DNA of 64,000 nucleotides from NCBI GenBank assembly GCA_028751875.1, contig CM054144.1, forward strand, positions 236,802-300,801. The letters run 5' to 3'. The notes beneath the pieces are model-generated. The model was given only the letters and a program-made list of their open reading frames with translations, ran no database searches and was not told where the DNA came from. The DNA comes from Rapana venosa. Lineage: Eukaryota > Mollusca > Gastropoda > Neogastropoda > Muricidae. Made by a program: the position numbers and the translations under genes. Below are positions 24,103-35,465 of this stretch, piece after piece (the stretch's first letter is position 1; each line of letters opens with the position of its first letter).

Positions 24103-25024
24103 GAAAGAGTTTTAATGCAGCATTGTGTATGTAATACCAAACCTTAGAAAGAGTTTTAATGCAGCATTGTGTATGCACTACCAAACCTTAGAAAGAGTTT
24201 TAATGTAGCATTGTGTATGCACTACCAAACTTAGAAAGAGTTTTAATGCAGCATTGTGTATGTACTACCAAACCTTAGAAAGATTTAATGTAGCATTGTG
24301 TAATGTACTACCAAACCTTAGAAAGAGATTTAATGTAGCATTGTGTATGTACTACCAAACTTAGAAAGAGTTTTAAATGTAGCATTGTGTATGCAACAAA
24401 CCTTAGAAAGAGTTTAATGTAGCATTGTGTATGTACTACCAGAACTTAGAAAGAGTTTTAATGTAGCATTGTGTATGACTACCAAACCTTAGAAAGAGTT
24501 TAATGTAAGCATTGTGTATGCACTACCAAACCTTAGAAAGAGTTTTAATGCAGCATTTGTATGTACTACCAAACTTAGAAAGAGTTTTAATGTAGCATTG
24601 TGTATGCACTACCAAACCTTAGAAAAGAGTTTTAATGTAGCATGTGTATGTACTACCAAACCTTAGAAAGAGTTTTAATGTAGCATTGTGTATGTACTAC
24701 CAAACCTTAGAAAGAGTTTCAATGTAGCCTTTTGTATGTACTACCAAACCTTAGAAAGAGTTTTAATGTAGCATTGTGTATGCACTACCAAACCTTAGAA
24801 AGAGTTTTAATGTAGCATTGTGTATGTACTACCAAACCTTAGAAAGAGTTTCAATGTAGCCTTTTGTATGTACTACCAAACCTTAGAAAGAGTTTTAATG
24901 TAGCCTTTTGTATGTACTACCAAACCTTAGAAAGAGTTTTAATGCAGCATTGTGTATGCACTACCAAACCTTAGAAAGAGTTTTAATGTAGCATTGTGTA
25001 TGTACTACCAAACCTTAGAAAGAG
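24103..25024. repeat. 44-bp minisatellite, ~21 copies
   Basis: Unit AGTTTTAATGTAGCATTGTG plus TATGTACTACCAAACCTTAGAAAG. Single-base indels are common in the left half and rare in the right half, and two variants (GCAGC, CCTTTTG) alternate. Confidence 0.95.
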
Positions 25025-25063
25025 AAAGAGTGTCTTAATGTTGACGCACACCACCCCTCCCCC

Positions 25064-25143
25064 TTCTCTGTCTGTCTGTCTGCCTGTCTGTCTGTCTGCC
25101 TGTCTGTCTGCCTGTATGTCTGCCTGCCTGCCTGTTTGTCTGT

Positions 25144-25176
<33 letters not shown>

Positions 25177-25250
25177 TGCCTGCCTGCCTGCCTGTCTGTC
25201 TGTCTGTCTGTCTATCTGGCTGCCTGTCTGTCTGCCTGCCTGTCTGTCTC
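25064..25250. repeat. (CTGT)n/(CTGC)n microsatellite
   Basis: About 45 tetramers of CTGT and CTGC. The ACLPACLP-type and RQTDRQ-type frames are artefacts. Confidence 0.95.
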
Positions 25251-26213
25251 TCATTGCCATAATTGACTTTGCTTGCCTGTCTGTAAACGTGTGTGCATGC
25301 GAGCGTGACATAAGGTGTTTGCGCACAGAAACGCGTGTACCCACGCGAGCGTGCCTGTGCGTGAGTGTGTGCGGCATTGAAAGGTCCTAGCGGAGATTGT
25401 TCCCTGCGCTCAGCTTCGCTGCGGCATTGACAGCATTGTTGTCTGACCGCAGTCCCCCGCGCTGCTTGGGAAGGGAAGAGAGAGCAGAACACAAAATGGT
25501 ATGTGTGTGTGGTGCGTGCGTGCGTGCGTGCGTGCGTGCGTGTGTGTGTGTGTGTGGTGCGTGCGTGCGTGCGTGTGTTGTGTGTGTGTGTGCGTGTGTG
25601 TGTGCATGTGCGTGTGTGCGTGCATGTGTGTGTGAGAGAGAGAGAGTGCAGGAGAGAGAGGGTGCATGAGAGAGTTCAAGGAGAGGAGGTTGGTAAAAAG
25701 CTGAAGCCCATCCCGAGGAATCAGGGAAAGGCAAATGCCCTGGAGCGAAGCGGAGGACATGGGAAGCCACAGAAAGCTGCAATGTTCTTCTGGGATGCCC
25801 TGACTGACCACCCGGCTCCGTGCACCCCGCCCCTCTGTTTAGTGACCTTCACACTGCCTTCCTGCACCAAGGAAAAGTCACTGGTGTCCACAGCCAAGGG
25901 ACATAAGTCATGCATCGACTCGTGCCCCTTGTTTTAGACGAAAGTCACCTTCTTTATTTCTCGTCTGATGACTCGTGTCAATCTCACCTCTTGTTGGCGA
26001 GGTGGTTGTCTTGTTTTCTCTCTGTGGGTGCAGGCCTACCTGGCGTTAACATCTCTGTGGAATTACTCCTGTAGGACAGTGGTAGTTATGACATTGATTC
26101 ATTCGTGATCATTGTGTTGGAAGTTTCATCTCCTTTGATCATTGATTTTTCTGGAGTATGGTTGATCCTACATTTCTAAGTAAAACCCAGCCAACTCTCA
26201 GATGTTTGAACAC
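25251..26213. other. Unassigned, with GT/GTGC tract
   Basis: A (GTGC)n/(GT)n tract lies at 25503-25635. The rest is unique-looking DNA with frames that lack any domain. Confidence 0.4.
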
Positions 26214-26216
26214 AAA

Positions 26217-26247
<31 letters not shown>

Positions 26248-26258
26248 GCGCGCGCGCT
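26214..26258. repeat. (AC)n(GC)n tract
   Basis: About 10 AC units then about 12 GC units. Perfect alternation makes it strongly Z-DNA-prone. Confidence 0.9.
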
Positions 26259-26767
26259 TTTCTCTTTCTTTCTGTCATCTTGTCTTCACCAACCAAAAAA
26301 AATCTTTCGTGGCAAGCAGAAGTGTTACCCACCGAGAAAAGGGCACACCCAACATTTTCCCAGGAGGACCAGGAAGGACAGAGAGGAGACAGAGAGAAAC
26401 AGCCACAGCTCTTTTCCACAAGCCCACAGTCACGCCTGGCTGGTGTGTTCAACAAAAGGCATTCACACTGCAATGAGGTCTGAGTCAAAAGACACTCTCC
26501 TGCTCAAACCGAAAGCATCTGAAAAAGACCTTGGAAAGAAAGAAAACGGCAAGACTGGGACAGAGCTTCTTTCACACCCACCCCGGGTAACACGGCATTC
26601 CCAGCTGCAGCACAACTGAACCTAGATAGAGGGAATGGGAAAAGCGAAGTGTTCTTTCCACAGAAGCTGTTCTAATCAACGAAAGAAACAGGGGCTCACG
26701 CTGAAATGCCGCAACATGTTTTCTTACAAGCTTTCTGAAACTGGTTGAAATTTGCATGGGTATAAAG
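26259..26767. other. Unassigned
   Basis: A plus-strand frame at 26158-26619 runs through the tract and into unique sequence without a recognisable domain. I see no gene. Confidence 0.35.
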
Positions 26768-26816
<49 letters not shown>

Positions 26817-26880
26817 CAGAGAGAGAGGCAGAGACAGACAGAGACAAAGACAGACAGAGACAGAGGCAGAGACAGAGAGA
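26768..26880. repeat. (GA)n/(GACA)n microsatellite
   Basis: GA units passing into CAGAGA and GACAGA variants. Confidence 0.95.
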
Positions 26881-26979
26881 TGGGCGGGGAAAAGCGAGGG
26901 ATTATGTATTTAGCAGCTGAAGAAAAGTGTGTGTTTAGTTTATTTATTCATGTGATCGTTTTGTAAAATGTGTTATCCA

Positions 26980-27095
26980 ATCCCATCGGCACAATACGGC
27001 CTACTCTTTCAGAGGGCGAAATAAGTTGTAACTGTCGCAAGATGCTCTGCGTGCGTTCGCACACGGGACGTTGGTTTATAATCTCATACGAAGGA
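26980..27095 (-). mobile_element. tRNA-derived SINE, family B (fragment)
   Basis: Contains the family block CAAGATGCTCTGCGTGCGTT followed by CGCACACGGG, in the same orientation as 42415-42780. The head is replaced by (GA)n. Confidence 0.65.
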
Positions 27096-27096
27096 C

Positions 27097-27167
<71 letters not shown>

Positions 27168-27379
27168 GCAAACGCAAACGCAAACGCAATTTTATTTCAC
27201 GAGGGTAATAGATTAAGTAACAAGACTTTTTTTCATCCAGCCCTCAAAATGAAAAGAAAAGAAAAGAAAAGAAAAGAAAAAGCTGCAAGAAAAACAAAAG
27301 CATAATTATGATACATATAAAAGTACACGCACATTGATATCAACAAATACACGAGAGAGAGAGATAGAGACAGAGACAG

Positions 27380-27418
<39 letters not shown>

Positions 27419-27520
27419 GGCAGGCAGACAGACAGATAGATAGACAGACAGACAGAACAGAGGGACAGATAGACAGTCTGAGATAGAGACAGAGATAGCG
27501 AGACAGAGAGAGGAACAAGA
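27096..27520. repeat. (GA)n, (AAAAG)n and (GACA)n tracts
   Basis: (GA)n at 27098-27166, CGCAAA repeats at 27167-27188, (AAAAG)n at 27248-27280 and (GACA)n at 27355-27515. Between them is a short unassigned stretch. Confidence 0.9.
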
Positions 27521-27540
27521 AGTATGGAAAGCGGAAATAA

Positions 27541-28480
27541 GTGTTGTATTAATACATCTTGGGAAGGAGATATGTTGTATCACATTGTTTCATCAAAAGA
27601 TCTTGATACATTGTTTTAAATTTTTTCAGATTAGTTTCATTTTTTAGTTGATAGGGAAGCCTATTCCACAGCCAGCCCCCCGAATATGCTAGACTTGATT
27701 TGAATAGTGTTATCTTAGGTAGAGGTAGATTAATCAAATGAGAGTGTCTAAAATCATTTACTGTGAAGATGCTTTGTAATCAAGATGGGGCATTTCCATG
27801 CAAGATCTTATGCATCAAAACTCCTTTATGGAAAAGAAGCTTGGACTTAAGGGGAAGAATATTAATATCTGAATGGTCAGCAACTGTTAAAGATGATGAT
27901 TTATTTAGGATAAGCTTTAGGGCGCTTTATGCACCCTCACTATTAATTTAAGTAAATAATATTATTGCTGGCCATATCCCACAGTGTAGATGCATAATCT
28001 ATTGCTGTTTGAATATAAGAATAAAAGAATATTTTTCTGGCATGCAGAGTTAGGAAGTTTTTTATCTTACGGAGTTGGTATATTTTTGAGGCAATGTTTT
28101 TTGACAGGTTTTGGATGTGAGCAGACCATAATAGGTTGTTGTCCATAGTTATTCCTAAAATTTTGTGATTTGAGACTTCTTCAACTTTTTCATTGCCAAT
28201 GTAGAGAAATGGTAGATTGCTATTAAGGTTCTGTCGTTTCTGTCTTGTGAAAATAAGCATAAATTTAGTTTTCTTTGGATGAAGGGCCATATGGTTCAAG
28301 TGAGTCCATTCCAGAAGTACATTTATATCTTCTTACAAATTGCGAAAGACTTCAAACAAGTTAACATGGTTAATATCAATAGTGGTGTAATCTGCAAATA
28401 AATCACAGGAAGCTTTAGTAAATAAGGGAAGATCATTAATGTAAATAGAAAATAATAGGGGACCCAGAATAGAACCCTGT

Positions 28481-28482
<2 letters not shown>
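27541..28482 (-). mobile_element. LINE RT fragment, second family
   Basis: Minus-strand non-LTR retrotransposon fragment distinct from the L2-like family. The frame ending upstream at 28482 shows QGSILGPLLFSIYINDLP (RT motif B region) and then LFADYTT where LFADDTT is expected. Next come NHMALHPKKTKFMLIF and HKILGITMDNNLLWSAHI (27943-28299), and SSLAYSGGWLWNRLPYQL (27549-27737). The catalytic Asp pair is broken by Asp-to-Tyr, and frames are shifted. The 5' end is cut by a (GA)n tract at 28483. It resembles CR1/Jockey-group RTs; the clade is not certain. Confidence 0.8.

Positions 28483-28574
<92 letters not shown>
28483..28574. repeat. (GA)n microsatellite
   Basis: About 45 GA units, abutting the 5' truncation of the LINE. 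Confidence 0.95.
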
Positions 28575-28579
<5 letters not shown>

Positions 28580-29228
28580 AAATGCCAGCAGGTGGCGGAC
28601 GGTTATTCAAACTGCATAGTTAAAAAGAGAAGAGACAAAAGAATCAATCCACTCGGGTTTCAGCTGATTCAAGGTCTTGTTTCGATCCATTGACCGCACA
28701 AAGATTTGAACTCGATACCCCGCGCTGACGCTTGCATTATGTAGCGTGGATCCCTTGTTCTGCCAAGCAGAAAGCTGCAAAGGGAAAGGAGTGAGGCCAG
28801 CAGGCCTTGACACCAGCCCAGACTGCAGCTGAATGGAAAGCAGCGAGGCGAAGTGAGGCCAACGAGACTGAAAGCCCAACGTAGGGCAGGAATGCACAGC
28901 GAAACCAGACACGCCCCAGGAGCGGCTTGGTGCAGGCCATGGATGCTGAGAGGTTAGGAGCAGGCAGTCTTCATGTCTGTGCCTGTCATCAGGCCCTAGC
29001 AGTAGATCACAGTGCACTGCGCACCACTCTGACCACTAGGCTACCATCCCCTGCGCGCCTCTCAGCGTCCTGCACCAAGCAGCTCCAGTGCTGTGTCTTG
29101 CTTCGCTTTGCATTTCTGTGTGCGTGTGTGCGCGCGCGTCTGTCTGTGTCTCTCCATATAATTACGTGGAATTGCCAATCAGCCCAAATACTGCCCACCC
29201 CTCCTTCTCATTACAGGCTACCCCCCCC
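28575..29228. other. Unassigned
   Basis: Minus strand has a box-A-like TAGCCTAGTGGTCAGAGTGG near 29045 and a box-B-like GAGTTCAAATC near 28708, but they are about 330 bp apart, so no tRNA is called. No protein gene seen. Confidence 0.35.
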
Positions 29229-29287
29229 CCCCATCTGTATCTATCCACCAACTTATCCCTCTTTTCCTCCCTCCCTCCCTCCCTCCT

Positions 29288-29332
<45 letters not shown>

Positions 29333-29358
29333 ATGTTTTCTATGTCTTGCTTGCTTTT

Positions 29359-29395
<37 letters not shown>

Positions 29396-29420
29396 TGTGT
29401 GTGGGCGCGCGCGCGCACGT
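29229..29420. repeat. Poly-C, (CT)n and (GT)n tracts
   Basis: Poly-C near 29221-29232, (CCCT)n/(CT)n 29270-29330, (GT)n 29361-29402 and a short GC run. Confidence 0.9.
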
Positions 29421-29489
29421 ATGTGCGTGTGTTGTTTTCTATGCAATTCTATGTCATTATGTATATTTTTTCCTTATTATTTATCTGTT

Positions 29490-29572
29490 TTTTCGAGGGC
29501 TGGATGTAAAAAAAGCAGTATAATGCTTAATCTATTACCCTCTGGAAAATAAAATTGTTAAAACAAAAATGT
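29490..29572 (+). mobile_element. Retroelement 3' tail, family R-C
   Basis: GAGGGCTGGATGTAAAAAAA, stem AAGCA/TGCTT, then AATCTATTACCCTCTGGAAA and AATAAAATTG. Same architecture as the R-A and R-B tails. Confidence 0.65.
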
Positions 29573-29729
29573 TCAAATTGTTTTCTCTCCCTCCCTCTCT
29601 CCATTTATCCATCCATAAACAGAAAGAGGATGTGGGAGTGGAACAGCTTCAAACCTCACATCAAAATAACTACTTTACTGCTTGAATGGTGTGTACATAC
29701 GCACGTTACACAAGTGTGTACCAGCGCGC

Positions 29730-29731
29730 GT

Positions 29732-29826
<95 letters not shown>

Positions 29827-29830
29827 TGTG
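29730..29830. repeat. (GT)n microsatellite, ~45 units
   Basis: Nearly pure GT repeat. Confidence 0.95.
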
Positions 29831-30240
29831 CCTGTGGTGACTAAGCCTTTTTGTCAATTCTATTTGTGTTCTTTTAGGATTGGTTTGTTTTGCACATGGT
29901 ATAACTGCAATACAAGTGAAAGGGACGAAGGGGAGTGGTAACAAGTAAAGGAGAAAACAAAAAACATATCAATTGTCCAGTAATACAACACATTCAAATA
30001 CGTAACATACGACTAAGAGCGTCATCATTATCATCCTCAACAACACATTCATGGCCAAGGAAAAACATGGCTATGGATGGCTACCATCCAAACACTCAAC
30101 TTCATCATCTTCATCACCTTCAATATAGCTGTTTATGCTATAAGTTAACATTCATAAAGGTGAAGTCTCAGTCACTTCTCAAGTTTACATCAGCATAGAC
30201 ATAATGGGCTCCTTTTCAGCATTACTTTCTTTGCCAATAC
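29831..30240. other. Unassigned
   Basis: No gene or named repeat seen. Confidence 0.4.
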
Positions 30241-30313
30241 AATTACACGCACACACATACACACACGCACACACACACACAAACACACGCACGCACGCAC
30301 GCGCGCGTGCACG

Positions 30314-30344
<31 letters not shown>

Positions 30345-30352
30345 ACACACTT
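30241..30352. repeat. (AC)n/(ACGC)n tract
   Basis: Degenerate CA repeat with a GCACGC core; it lies at the 3' edge of the LINE fragment on the minus strand. Confidence 0.9.
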
Positions 30353-30354
30353 TT

Positions 30355-31007
30355 AAGCATTTCAAAAGCAGTGTTAAACACCATGAACACATCTTTACCC
30401 GGAACTAAAATTGATAAGACACATCAACACCAACATTAAGTTTCAGCCAGTTCTTTCTTTCTTTTGTTTACCGCATGAAAAATGTACCTTGAGACACCAT
30501 GCATTTGTTTGGAATTTGACACTTGTAATAACATGTGGATTGGGGTTGTAGCTAACCCCCCAAGAAACTTGGCTTTTGAATCAGAATATGCAGGACACAC
30601 AAACAGAAAATGATGTTCGTCTTCCTTTGCTGACTTGCAAAGTGCACAAGATTTCCTCTGGGGAAATTGCTAAAACGATGTACATTTGCATTAATAGGGA
30701 GAACATTAAATCTAGCTTGTGAGATGGCGACTCTAAAACAGTAGGTATCCATGTCAGACACGTACTTTTCTTTTTCAAAAATGATTTTAAAAGATCTGTG
30801 ATTGTCATATCTGTCACGGTCTCTTATAGTGCCAGACCATTCTTGTATGTATAGATCAACCAGTCTCTGCTTAAATAGTCTTAGAAACACTTTGACCTGA
30901 CCAACACCCTGCTGCAACCAAACAAAGCTAAATCCTGTCTTACATAAAATTTCCCTGATTTTCGACACCCAACAATCTTTACCCATTATGTCTAATTCTA
31001 GTAACAT
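30355..31007 (-). mobile_element. LINE ORF2 C-terminal fragment, third family
   Basis: Frame of 151 codons (30552-31007) reading FVWLQQGVGQVKVFLRLFKQ, RLVDLYIQEWSGTIRDRDRY and YCFRVAISQARFNVLPINAN. This block lies after the RT domain in a LINE family common in molluscs. It ends near the stage where a C-terminal zinc knuckle would come, but the Cys ladder is lost. The related fragment at 41761-42245 keeps that knuckle. There is no RT, so the copy is 5'-truncated. It is joined at its 5' end to an L2-like (TAA)n tail. Confidence 0.65.
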
Positions 31008-31009
31008 CT

Positions 31010-31070
31010 AATAATAATGATGATAATAATAATAATAATAATAATAATAAATGGAACTTATATATGATCT
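31010..31070 (-). mobile_element. Solo L2-like 3' tail
   Basis: (TAA)n followed by AAATGGAACTTATATA, the reverse of the L2-like terminal block. No LINE coding DNA follows. Confidence 0.65.
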
Positions 31071-31125
31071 GTTGGAAACAAGGTAAATATATCCTCCCTT
31101 ACATTATACCAAATTATCCTCTCCC

Positions 31126-31142
31126 GCCCCCCCCCCCCCCCC

Positions 31143-31202
<60 letters not shown>
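31126..31202. repeat. Poly-C and (CT)n tract
   Basis: C run then about 30 CT units. Confidence 0.9.
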
Positions 31203-31206
<4 letters not shown>

Positions 31207-31679
31207 CTTTATAAGTGTGAGTGTTTATATTGTATATCGAAATTGTATTGAAATATTCTAAATGATTTTTCCCACTACTATTCTTTTAAGATCTAGGACG
31301 ATTTATGTAATGTTAAATCACAGTGAGTTCTAATGTGATAGTTGACGATTGATAACTTATATTCATATTATGATTTAATGACTGTGCTCATCTCTTCTCT
31401 CTGCGTCTCATTCATCTCTATCTCGTCTATTCCATCATTTCCTCTGTTCCTTCTCTTCTTCTCTCTCTTCTCGATTCTTTATTGTTGTCTTATAGATTTA
31501 GTCGTCGTGTTTCATTAGCATCCCGTTGATGCTTTATTCGATTTAATTTTCGTTACTCCCTTGTGACTGTATTGAGATTCGTGAATGTTTATTTTGATAT
31601 CTGTTTTGAGGACCAATTATTGCTAATTCAAAATGCGGTCTTCTATGATATACTGTATTCTAAGATTTTATGTTACATT
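31203..31679. other. AT-rich, possibly R-A related
   Basis: AT-rich DNA with TCTCT segments leading into a LINE 3' UTR. No gene seen. Confidence 0.35.
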
Positions 31680-32274
31680 GATGCATGGTGTAGTGCGTTG
31701 CGACGCGCGCGCGTTGTGTGTGGTCAATGTGTGTTTGTGGTGTGTGTTTACCTGTGCATGGGGAATGAATTGTTCTACATATTTTGGGTTTCTGTTTTAT
31801 ATTGCTGTTGCCTCTAAGACAAGAACTTTTGACGTTTTTTTTGCCAAAATGGAAATATTACGTGGTTTTGTTCTCCTTTATTTTTATGGTTTTTGCTTTG
31901 TTTGGTTCTGTTTTGGTTTGGGTTTGGGTTGGTGTTGCTTTTTTGAGGGGGTGTATTCGGTTGTTCCCTCTCCCCTTGTTGTTGCCGTTTTTGTTTTGCT
32001 CTTGGTTCTTGCTATTTTTTCGGTTGTTTCTGTGTTTTCTGTTCTGCTTTCTTTCTTACTTGTTGCTACTTTTTTTTTCTCTCTCTCTCTCTTCGGTGAT
32101 TTTTGTGGGGATTTTTGTGTAGATATTTTTTTCCGTAAGCTGTGTAAGTGTATTGCTATGGGCTTTATTTTATTTTATTATATATATATATTCTTAAGGG
32201 TGGGGACTGGGTGTAAAAAAGCACATGGATGCTTATTCATTATTCTCGAAATAAAAGAATTTGTCATTGTCATT

Positions 32275-32278
<4 letters not shown>
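31680..32278 (+). mobile_element. LINE 3' UTR, family R-A (copy 2)
   Basis: Matches 56590-57210, including TATTGCTGTTGCCTC, a TTGGTTCTGTTTTGGTTTGG block and the terminal stem-loop AAGCAC/GTGC-like plus ATTCATTATTCTCGAAATAA, ending in (GTCATT)n. The frames in T/G-rich DNA here are artefacts. Confidence 0.75.
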
Positions 32279-32317
<39 letters not shown>

Positions 32318-32348
32318 GTAGTCTAAGGCTGATATGCAATTAAATCAT

Positions 32349-32400
<52 letters not shown>

Positions 32401-32402
32401 CT
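32279..32402. repeat. (CT)n tracts
   Basis: Two (CT)n stretches (32280-32312 and 32348-32402) around a 35-bp spacer. Confidence 0.9.
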
Positions 32403-32607
32403 TTTATTGATTTACTCATAGCTATAGTTGTTGTGTATTCTAATGAAGGACATATTCGTACTTTCTATTTTCAATATTATTTTGGGTTTGTTGACTGTAC
32501 TTGTGATCTAGTGAATGTCCTATTTCAATATCTTATTGTTACGTGTAACAACTATGTGTACTATTCTACAATATGAAGGTGTTCAATTTTATTATCTATA
32601 AGTTTGG

Positions 32608-32676
<69 letters not shown>

Positions 32677-32790
32677 TTGTTATTGCTGTAGTTGTTGTTT
32701 TGGGGGGTTGTTTTTGTTGTTGTTTGTTGTTTTTTTGTTTTTGATTTGTTTGGGTTTTTTCTTTGTTTGTTTTTTGTTTTTGGTGTATGT

Positions 32791-32821
<31 letters not shown>

Positions 32822-33107
32822 GTTGGGCGGTGTTGTGTTTTTTGTGGGTTTTTTTTCTTTGTTTGTTTGGTGTTTTTTTTCTTGTTTTTTGTTTGGTTGG
32901 TTGTGTGTGGGTGTTTTTTGCGGGGGGGGGGGGGGGGGGGGGGGGGTTGGGGTTTATTTTGTTTTTTGTTTGTCTGGGGTTTTGGGTTTTAAAAAAAAGT
33001 TGTTTCCCTTTGTTTCTACTGTTAAGATGTGTCCCTACGGGCGGGGACTTGATGTAAAAAAAGCACATGAGTACTTTTTCATTATCCTGGTAAAAAAAAA
33101 GAATTTG
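32403..33107 (+). mobile_element. LINE 3' UTR, family R-A (copy 3)
   Basis: Begins with CTTTTATTGATTTACTCATA, aligned with 33590 and 11204. It is interrupted by (CT)n (32612-32673) and two long poly-G runs (32806-32822, 32919-32946), and ends with the GATGTAAAAAAAGCACATGA stem-loop tail. Confidence 0.75.
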
Positions 33108-33300
33108 TCTCTCTTACTTACAATGTGTAGATGTTGTTTTTATGACTTTATTTGGGGTTTTCCCCCTCTTTATTGTGTGAGTGTATGGGTATTGCGCTTA
33201 CTTTATCATCATGACATTCAAATTGTATGAGTATAATCAAAAAGTGTTGATGTTGATCGTGTGCTATGTGAGTATTATATATATTTTAGTATTATCCCTG

Positions 33301-33344
<44 letters not shown>

Positions 33345-33549
33345 TCTCTCTCTCAATGACTGTATAGGTTTAGATTTCTTCTTTTCTTTTTTTCCATGTT
33401 TTTATTGTGTGAATGTATGGGTATTGAGTTTTATTTCATTATCATGACATATAATTTGAACGAGTATAATACAAAATGAGTGTTGATGGTGATCGTGTAC
33501 TGTTTTGGGAACTATATATTGGATATTATCTCTGAAATACACATAAACA

Positions 33550-33587
<38 letters not shown>

Positions 33588-33736
33588 CCTTTTATCGTTT
33601 TGCTTATAGTTATAGTGTATCCTGATGAAGGATTCATACTTTATATTTTCAATGCTTTATTTGGCTTGTCCGCTGTACTTAAGTTTTAATGAGTGCCCTA
33701 TTTCAATATCTTATTGTTATGTGTAACAAGTATATG
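33108..33736 (+). mobile_element. LINE 3' UTR, family R-A (copy 4, left part)
   Basis: Contains a partial internal duplication (33116-33300 resembles 33340-33540) and a (CA)n tract at 33303-33344. It breaks at 33736, where an L2-like LINE is inserted, and continues at 35041. Confidence 0.75.
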
Positions 33737-34735
33737 TCCTAGGCCCTGTTCTCTTTACTCTCTACACTGCTCCACTCTCACATATAATAAACAACCACCC
33801 TATTGATCATCATTTCTATGCCGATGATACTCAGCTTCAGTGCAGCGATACTGTTGAAAACTTGCCTTCCCTCCTGACAAATATTTCCTACTGCCTTCAA
33901 GACATTCAAAACTGGATGACTCAGAACAAGTTACAACTTAATGCCGATAAAACCGAAGCCATGCTCATAGGGACCCAACATAAACTTTCCTCTATCACAA
34001 AAACTTCAATAGAATTCAGCAATACGTCAGTTCCTTTGTCCAACTCTGTGAAGTATTTAGGAGTAGTTCTTGACAACACACACTCTATGAAAAAATTCAT
34101 CACCCAGACCTGCCAGTCTTGCTACTATCAATTACGGCGCGTAAGCGCGATTCGCAAGTATCTGTCCACTGATGCAACTTCCAAGCTTGTCACATCTCTC
34201 ATTCTTTCACGTTTAGACAACTGTAATTCTCTTTTGGCTGGCCAACCAGCATCATCTATCCACTCTCTTCAACGCATACGAAACTCTGCAGCTCGACTGG
34301 TCCTAAGAAAGAAAAAATCTGAACACATCACTCCTCTTCTGCGATCTCTTCACTGGTTGCCTGTCTCACAAAGACTAGAGTATAAAATCAATACCCTCTG
34401 TTTCAAATGTCTCCACAAATCTGCACCCTCTTATCTTTGTAACTGTCTTCACCTGTACACTCCATCCCGTTCCCTTCGTTCAGCCGCAGATACTTTGTGC
34501 TTTCGAACACCCAGATTCAAACAAACCACTGTTGGCCGTCGCTCCTTCTCTGTTTCTGGTCCATCCACCTGGAATGACCTCCCTCTTTCACTTCGTCAAA
34601 AGCCTTCACTTGATTCCTTCAAATCCAGTCTCAAAACACACTTATTTCCTACCTGAGACTTTCCCCCACATATCTGTCCCTAATTTTCAACAGCATCTTT
34701 CACCTTCTAAGTGTTGTTCCGTGTGTGTGTGTGTG

Positions 34736-34796
<61 letters not shown>

Positions 34797-34983
34797 GTGT
34801 GTGTGTTGTGTGTGTGTGTGTGTGTGTGTTTGTGTGCGTGCGTGTGCGTGCGTAGTGCGCGCGCATGGATTTGAAATCTGTTGCTCATTATGTTTAAGGA
34901 GAGTTGCATGCCTGTAAATGATTGAGTGCAAGCGCTTCGATTTGTTGGTTTTTTACAAGATTCAGCGTTATATAAATTCCATA

Positions 34984-35031
<48 letters not shown>

Positions 35032-35040
35032 GATTATTAT
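33737..35040 (+). mobile_element. L2/CR1-like LINE, young nested insertion
   Basis: 5'-truncated L2-like copy inserted in an R-A 3' UTR. The 6-bp TATATG flanks it at 33731-33736 and 35041-35046, a plausible target-site duplication. The continuous UTR can be read across the site by comparison with 11339-11360. It contains an open RT frame (33739-34656), then a large (GT)n tract with TTGTG interruptions at 34720-34850, a 3' UTR and the tail GCGTTATATAAATTCCATAT with (ATT)n. It is the best preserved L2-like copy by reading frame. Confidence 0.9.
33739..34656 (+). CDS. L2-like reverse transcriptase, C-terminal half (partial)
   Basis: Uninterrupted frame of 305 codons to TGA at 34654-34656. It has no start: it enters at RT motif B ([10 protein letters not shown]), then HHFYADDTQLQ, the catalytic YADD box at about residue 36. 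The C-terminal blocks are [82 protein letters not shown] and [16 protein letters not shown]. This protein copies element RNA at a nicked target. Motif A, the fingers and the endonuclease are missing, so it cannot move by itself. The absence of stops over more than 900 bp suggests recent insertion. Confidence 0.85.
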   Translation, partial: LGPVLFTLYTAPLSHIINNHPIDHHFYADDTQLQCSDTVENLPSLLTNISYCLQDIQNWMTQNKLQLNADKTEAMLIGTQHKLSSITKTSIEFSNTSVPLSNSVKYLGVVLDNTHSMKKFITQTCQSCYYQLRRVSAIRKYLSTDATSKLVTSLILSRLDNCNSLLAGQPASSIHSLQRIRNSAARLVLRKKKSEHITPLLRSLHWLPVSQRLEYKINTLCFKCLHKSAPSYLCNCLHLYTPSRSLRSAADTLCFRTPRFKQTTVGRRSFSVSGPSTWNDLPLSLRQKPSLDSFKSSLKTHLFPT

Positions 35041-35465
35041 TATATGTACCATTTGACAATGTGTAGATGTTTATCTTTATGACTTATTAAGTTTGGTTGT
35101 TGTTATTTTTCTAGGTTTTGTTGTTGTTCTTGTTGTTGTTTGTTTTTCTCTTTTTTCTTTTTTTTTTTGTTGGTTTGGGGGTTTTTTTCTGATTTTTTAA
35201 AAATTTGGTTGGGGTTGTTGTTGGTTTTTTGGCCGGTGTTTTTAGGGTTTTCTTTTATTTATTTTTTTTTTATTGTTGTTTTGTTTTTGTTTTTTTGGGG
35301 GGTGCTGTTTTGAAAAGGGTTATTTCCCCTTGTTTCTACTGTGAGAAGGTATAAGTGTTGGGTTATTATTAAGATGTATCCCTACGGGCGGAGACTGGAT
35401 GTAAAAAAGCACATAAGTGCTCATTCATTATCCTCGAAATAAAAGAATTTGTCATTGTCATTGTC
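35041..35465 (+). mobile_element. LINE 3' UTR, family R-A (copy 4, right part)
   Basis: Continues copy 4 after the nested LINE, starting TATATGTACCATTTGACAAT and ending with the stem-loop AAGCAC/GTGCT region, CCTCGAAATAAAAG and (GTCATT)n. Confidence 0.8.

Noticed and set aside
24103..25024. CRISPR-like array
   Set aside because: Units are contiguous with no unique spacers, and the genome is eukaryotic.
28700..29055. tRNA gene or SINE head on the minus strand
   Set aside because: Box-A-like and box-B-like words are about 330 bp apart and no cloverleaf forms.
31784..33230. Membrane-protein-like frames (poly Phe/Val/Cys/Gly)
   Set aside because: They come from T- and G-rich LINE 3' UTR and poly-G runs.
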